DNA of 9,625 nt, taken from NCBI GenBank assembly GCA_943328865.2, contig CALQBR020000025.1:1-9625 (forward strand), given 5' to 3'. The notes beneath the pieces were generated by a model. That model saw nothing but the letters and a program-made list of their open reading frames with translations, was not told where the DNA came from and did no database searches. Shown here one piece after another: positions 7,481 through 9,625 of this stretch. Each line of letters starts with the position of its first letter. The stretch's first letter is position 1. The stretch comes from Sphingobacterium thalpophilum (lineage in GTDB: Bacteria; Bacteroidota; Bacteroidia; Flavobacteriales; Flavobacteriaceae). The position numbers and the translations under genes were made by a program.

Positions 7481-7488
7481 CAAATATA
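7481..7488 (-). promoter_or_regulatory. Candidate -7 promoter element for ubiE
   Basis: TATATTTG on the minus strand matches TAnnTTTG exactly, 15 bp upstream of the ATG at 7465. It implies a leader of only about ten bases and makes the upstream in-frame TTG part of the promoter rather than a start codon. The direct repeat at 7503-7531 lies immediately upstream, where the -33 contact or an activator would sit. Confidence 0.5.
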
Positions 7489-7502
7489 GACAAACAATAT
7501 TA

Positions 7503-7531
7503 AGGTATAATTCCGCTCGGAGGTATAATTC
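7503..7531. repeat. 11-bp direct repeat upstream of ubiE
   Basis: AGGTATAATTC occurs at 7503-7513 and again at 7521-7531, a period of 18 bp with a GC-richer 7-bp spacer (CGCTCGG). It lies 15-43 bp upstream of the candidate ubiE -7 element, in the 155-173 bp folA-ubiE gap. It could be a tandem binding site for a regulator or a chance duplication; nothing in the sequence decides this. Confidence 0.45.
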
Positions 7532-7638
7532 ATCTTGTTTTGAAATTACAGAATTGGAATTACCAAGATTAGAATCAAATGACGCTCACTAATTTAAATT
7601 ATGATTGATTGTCTTAGAGGAGCTATATTAAGGAATGG

Positions 7639-8124
7639 CTACTTTCTTTTAAGGTATGTTTGGAAACTAAAATCAAAATGATGTCTTTCGTCTTTTGGAT
7701 GGAATTCTTGAGTCACTAAATCCCATTCGTTTGAATTAATTTCTGGAAAAAAAGCATCTGCATCAAAGGTATCATGCACTCTAGTTAATTCTATTTTATT
7801 GGCAAAAGGCATTCCTAAATTGTAGATTTCTCCTCCGCCAATGATGTAAATAACTTCATTTTCTGGACATATTTCAATGGCTTTCTCCATGCTGTTTACC
7901 ACGATACAGCCCTCTGGCGCGTAATTCTTTTGTCTTGTAATGACCACATGGATTCTGTTTGGTAAGGGTTTTGGGAAACTTTCGAATGTTTTTCTTCCCA
8001 TGATAATGTGATGCCCTGAGGTCAATTGTTTAAAGCGCTTGAAATCATCGGGCAAATGCCAAACCAATTGATTATCTTTCCCAAGGGCATTGTTTTCAGC
8101 CGCAGCCGCAATTAAGGTGGTCAT
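7639..8124 (-). CDS. folA: Dihydrofolate reductase
   Basis: NADPH-dependent reduction of dihydrofolate to tetrahydrofolate, the step that replenishes the cofactor oxidised by thymidylate synthase; trimethoprim is the classical inhibitor of this family. The 161-aa length is normal for a chromosomal bacterial enzyme (159 in E. coli). Visible landmarks are the N-terminal strand LIAAAAENNALG, WHLPDDFKRFK at 22-32 with catalytic D27 aligned to E. coli D27, IIMGRKTFES at 40-49 (NADPH-binding region), and the IIGGGEIY motif at 94-101. The start is ATG at 8122-8124, preceded by an A-rich leader. It follows thyA in the same direction after a 210-bp gap, so the two enzymes of one cycle are neighbours but may not share a transcript. 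There is no sign of a transferred dfr resistance gene: base composition matches the neighbours. Confidence 0.96.
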   Translation of the reverse strand: MTTLIAAAAENNALGKDNQLVWHLPDDFKRFKQLTSGHHIIMGRKTFESFPKPLPNRIHVVITRQKNYAPEGCIVVNSMEKAIEICPENEVIYIIGGGEIYNLGMPFANKIELTRVHDTFDADAFFPEINSNEWDLVTQEFHPKDERHHFDFSFQTYLKRK

Positions 8125-8334
8125 TTATTTTGTTTATTTATGTCTGTCAATACCGATTTTATTTACTGTTCTCAGTAATTGCAGATTTAATTGAATCTAT
8201 TTGTTATCTTTTACTTTATTTATTTACTTGCTATTAATGGGTCCTTGATTTCGCAATACAAAAACAGTTATTGATTTCACAATCATAATAAATAATTAAT
8301 TATGATTAATGGCAATACAATAGACCAACTAGTT
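8125..8334. other. 210-bp gene-free interval between thyA and folA
   Basis: This is the longest stretch without a gene. It is very AT-rich, has stops in all frames, and shows no recognisable RNA gene or exact TAnnTTTG promoter for folA. Its only clear structure is an inverted repeat at 8281-8307 near the thyA end. It presumably carries the thyA 3' end and the folA promoter. Confidence 0.6.
8281..8307 (-). repeat. AT-rich 9-bp inverted repeat downstream of thyA
   Basis: AATCATAAT (8281-8289) and ATTATGATT (8299-8307) form perfect arms around a 9-nt loop, 28 bp beyond the thyA stop. With a single G-C pair per arm and no T tract next to it on the minus strand, it would be a weak transcript end at best; an operator-like palindrome for folA is also possible. 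Confidence 0.35.
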
Positions 8335-9159
8335 TTAAACTGCCACATCACCTTTGATATGTGGATGCGGATCGTAGCCTTCAAGTTTGAAATCTTCGAA
8401 TTTAAAGTCAAAAATATTTTTAATTGCTGGATTTAAAATCATTTTAGGTAATGGTTTCGGTTCTCTACTCAACTGCAATTCTAATTGTTTAAAATGGTTG
8501 TTGTAAATATGCGCGTCTCCAAAAGTATGGATGAATTCCCCAACTTGTAGATCACATACTTGAGCGATCATCATTGTGAATAAAGCATAAGAAGCTATGT
8601 TAAATGGAACGCCTAAGAAAATATCAGCGCTCCTTTGGTACAATTGGCAAGAGAGTTTCCCATCAGCTACATAAAATTGAAAAAAAGCATGACAAGGAGG
8701 TAAAGCAGCCTTTCCGTTGGCCACATTTTCTGCAAAAGACTTAGAGGTATCAGGTAAAACGCTAGGATTCCAAGCAGAAACTAACATTCTGCGACTATTC
8801 GGATTATTTTTTAAGGTGTCAATTAATTCAGTAATTTGGTCAATTTCTTCACTATTCCAATTTCTCCATTGGTGACCATATACTGGGCCTAAATCTCCAT
8901 TTTCATCTGCCCAATCGTCCCAGATTTTAACCCCATTTTCTTTTAAATAAGCAATATTTGTTTCCCCTTTTAAGAACCATAACAGTTCATAAATAATGGA
9001 TTTTAAGTGTAGCTTTTTGGTCGTAACCATAGGGAATCCTTCATTTAAATCAAAACGCAACTGATATCCAAAAACACTTTTGGTTCCCGTTCCTGTTCGA
9101 TCCCCTTTTTGAGTTCCATTGTCTAAAACATGCTGGACTAAATCTAAATATTGTTTCAT
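8335..9159 (-). CDS. thyA: Thymidylate synthase (ThyA)
   Basis: Converts dUMP to dTMP using methylenetetrahydrofolate as one-carbon donor and reductant, releasing dihydrofolate that FolA must reduce. The 274-aa protein is the classical ThyA type, not the flavin-dependent ThyX. Landmarks: the phosphate-binding [11 protein letters not shown] at 21-31, LWFLKGETN at 60-68, [12 protein letters not shown] at 90-101, catalytic C156 in [13 protein letters not shown], the dUMP-binding [18 protein letters not shown] at 175-192, [12 protein letters not shown] at 211-222 and the conserved C-terminal IKGDVAV. Compared with the 264-residue E. coli enzyme there is a roughly 10-residue insertion before the catalytic cysteine ([10 protein letters not shown] region, 141-150). 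The start is ATG at 9157-9159. It lies 52 bp downstream of the nuclease gene with no evident promoter in the gap, so the two may be co-transcribed. Confidence 0.97.
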   Translation of the reverse strand: MKQYLDLVQHVLDNGTQKGDRTGTGTKSVFGYQLRFDLNEGFPMVTTKKLHLKSIIYELLWFLKGETNIAYLKENGVKIWDDWADENGDLGPVYGHQWRNWNSEEIDQITELIDTLKNNPNSRRMLVSAWNPSVLPDTSKSFAENVANGKAALPPCHAFFQFYVADGKLSCQLYQRSADIFLGVPFNIASYALFTMMIAQVCDLQVGEFIHTFGDAHIYNNHFKQLELQLSREPKPLPKMILNPAIKNIFDFKFEDFKLEGYDPHPHIKGDVAV

Positions 9160-9211
9160 TGTTGCTAATTCAGGGAATAGAGATTTTGATTTTTTTTAAT
9201 TGATTAGATTA

Positions 9212-9625
9212 CTATGACTCTCTCTTAGATATTTCGTCTCTAATCTTAGCGGCTTTCTCATAGTCTTCGTGCTCGACGGCAGTGTCTAATAGTTCTGTCA
9301 GTTCTGACATGCTGTGCTTGGTGTAGGTTCCGCCAGATTGATTGCTTTCTTCTAAGCCAAATGTTTCTGGATTAGAAAGTACATCGTCAATTTCTTGAGA
9401 GTTTTTATCGAGTTCCAAAGGATTAGATTTTAAATAAATTCCTGCTTTGTCTAAAATATTTTTATAGGTAAATATAGGTGCGTTGAATCGCAAAGCCAAG
9501 GCGATAGCATCTGAAGTTCGGGCATCAATAATCTCTTCTATTTTGTCTCTTTCGCAAATAATACTCGAATAAAAAACACCGTCTACCAATTTGTGTATAA
9601 TTACTTGTTTGACAACAATGTCAAA
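9212..9625 (-). CDS. Bifunctional nuclease (BFN/DUF151) with C-terminal UVR motif, 5' end cut off
   Basis: The C-terminal 137 residues of a BFN/DUF151-family protein; the frame is open to the right edge of the window and the TTG at 9587-9589 is an internal leucine, so the N-terminus is outside. The BFN domain is recognised by ARTSDAIALALRFNAPIFTY, the conserved core of this family. After a low-complexity acidic linker (for example DDVLSNPETFGLEES) comes a UvrB/UvrC-type UVR motif, MSELTELLDTAVEHEDYEKA followed by AKIRDEI, the small helical hairpin used for protein contacts in nucleotide excision repair and in Clp adaptor proteins. Plant and archaeal-type BFN proteins have been reported to have RNase/DNase activity, but the bacterial role is unsettled. 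The gene precedes thyA by 52 bp. The domain calls are firm; enzymatic activity is not proven by this fragment. Confidence 0.88.
   Translation of the reverse strand, partial: FDIVVKQVIIHKLVDGVFYSSIICERDKIEEIIDARTSDAIALALRFNAPIFTYKNILDKAGIYLKSNPLELDKNSQEIDDVLSNPETFGLEESNQSGGTYTKHSMSELTELLDTAVEHEDYEKAAKIRDEISKRES

Noticed and set aside
7466..7483. TTG start at 7483 for ubiE
   Set aside because: The TTG forms part of an exact TAnnTTTG element, so it is more likely promoter than coding; ATG at 7465 fits the family length.
7639..8124. folA as an acquired trimethoprim-resistance dfr gene
   Set aside because: It is next to thyA in a housekeeping setting, with matching base composition and no integron or mobile-element sequence nearby.
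1..9625. A hidden defence, mobile or otherwise new multi-gene system
   Set aside because: Every sizeable gene belongs to a known housekeeping or envelope family, gaps are short, and no transposase, integrase, repeat array or toxin-antitoxin-like pair is seen.

Overview
This window looks like ordinary core chromosome from a Flavobacterium-type bacterium (Bacteroidota, Flavobacteriaceae). The evidence is low GC throughout, a PorT/SprT-type component of the type IX secretion system, a lipobox-bearing TamA-like Omp85 protein (TamL), menaquinone rather than ubiquinone context for UbiE/MenG, and copies of the Bacteroidota -7 promoter element TAnnTTTG in front of several genes. I recall the order tamL / RNA methyltransferase / sprT / ubiE from Flavobacterium johnsoniae; that is memory, not something checked here.

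Layout from left to right. A MacB/FtsX-type ABC transporter permease (+ strand) is cut by the left edge and ends at 341. A short intergenic region holds an 11-bp inverted repeat and the strong intrinsic terminator of accD. Then follow, all on the minus strand, accD (acetyl-CoA carboxylase beta subunit without its zinc-ribbon cysteines), fbaA (class II fructose-bisphosphate aldolase) and tamL (Omp85 outer-membrane assembly lipoprotein, TTG start). A SpoU/TrmH-family RNA methyltransferase is divergent from tamL across about 38 bp and converges on porT/sprT with 12 bp between stop codons. A second minus-strand series reads, in transcription order, bifunctional nuclease (cut by the right edge), thyA, folA, ubiE/menG and porT/sprT.

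Functionally the genes are housekeeping and envelope-building: fatty-acid precursor synthesis (AccD), glycolysis/gluconeogenesis (FbaA), outer-membrane assembly (TamL), RNA modification, type IX secretion (PorT/SprT), menaquinone methylation (UbiE/MenG) and the thymidylate/tetrahydrofolate cycle (ThyA makes dTMP and dihydrofolate, FolA regenerates tetrahydrofolate). The longest gene-free stretch is 210 bp (8125-8334). I see no RNA gene, insertion sequence, CRISPR array, prophage or integration site.

I found no convincing new multi-gene system. The observations most worth a second look are the cysteine-less zinc-ribbon region of AccD, the lipid-anchored Omp85 protein with its TTG start, the compact divergent tamL/methyltransferase promoter region, and a few small unexplained repeats between genes.
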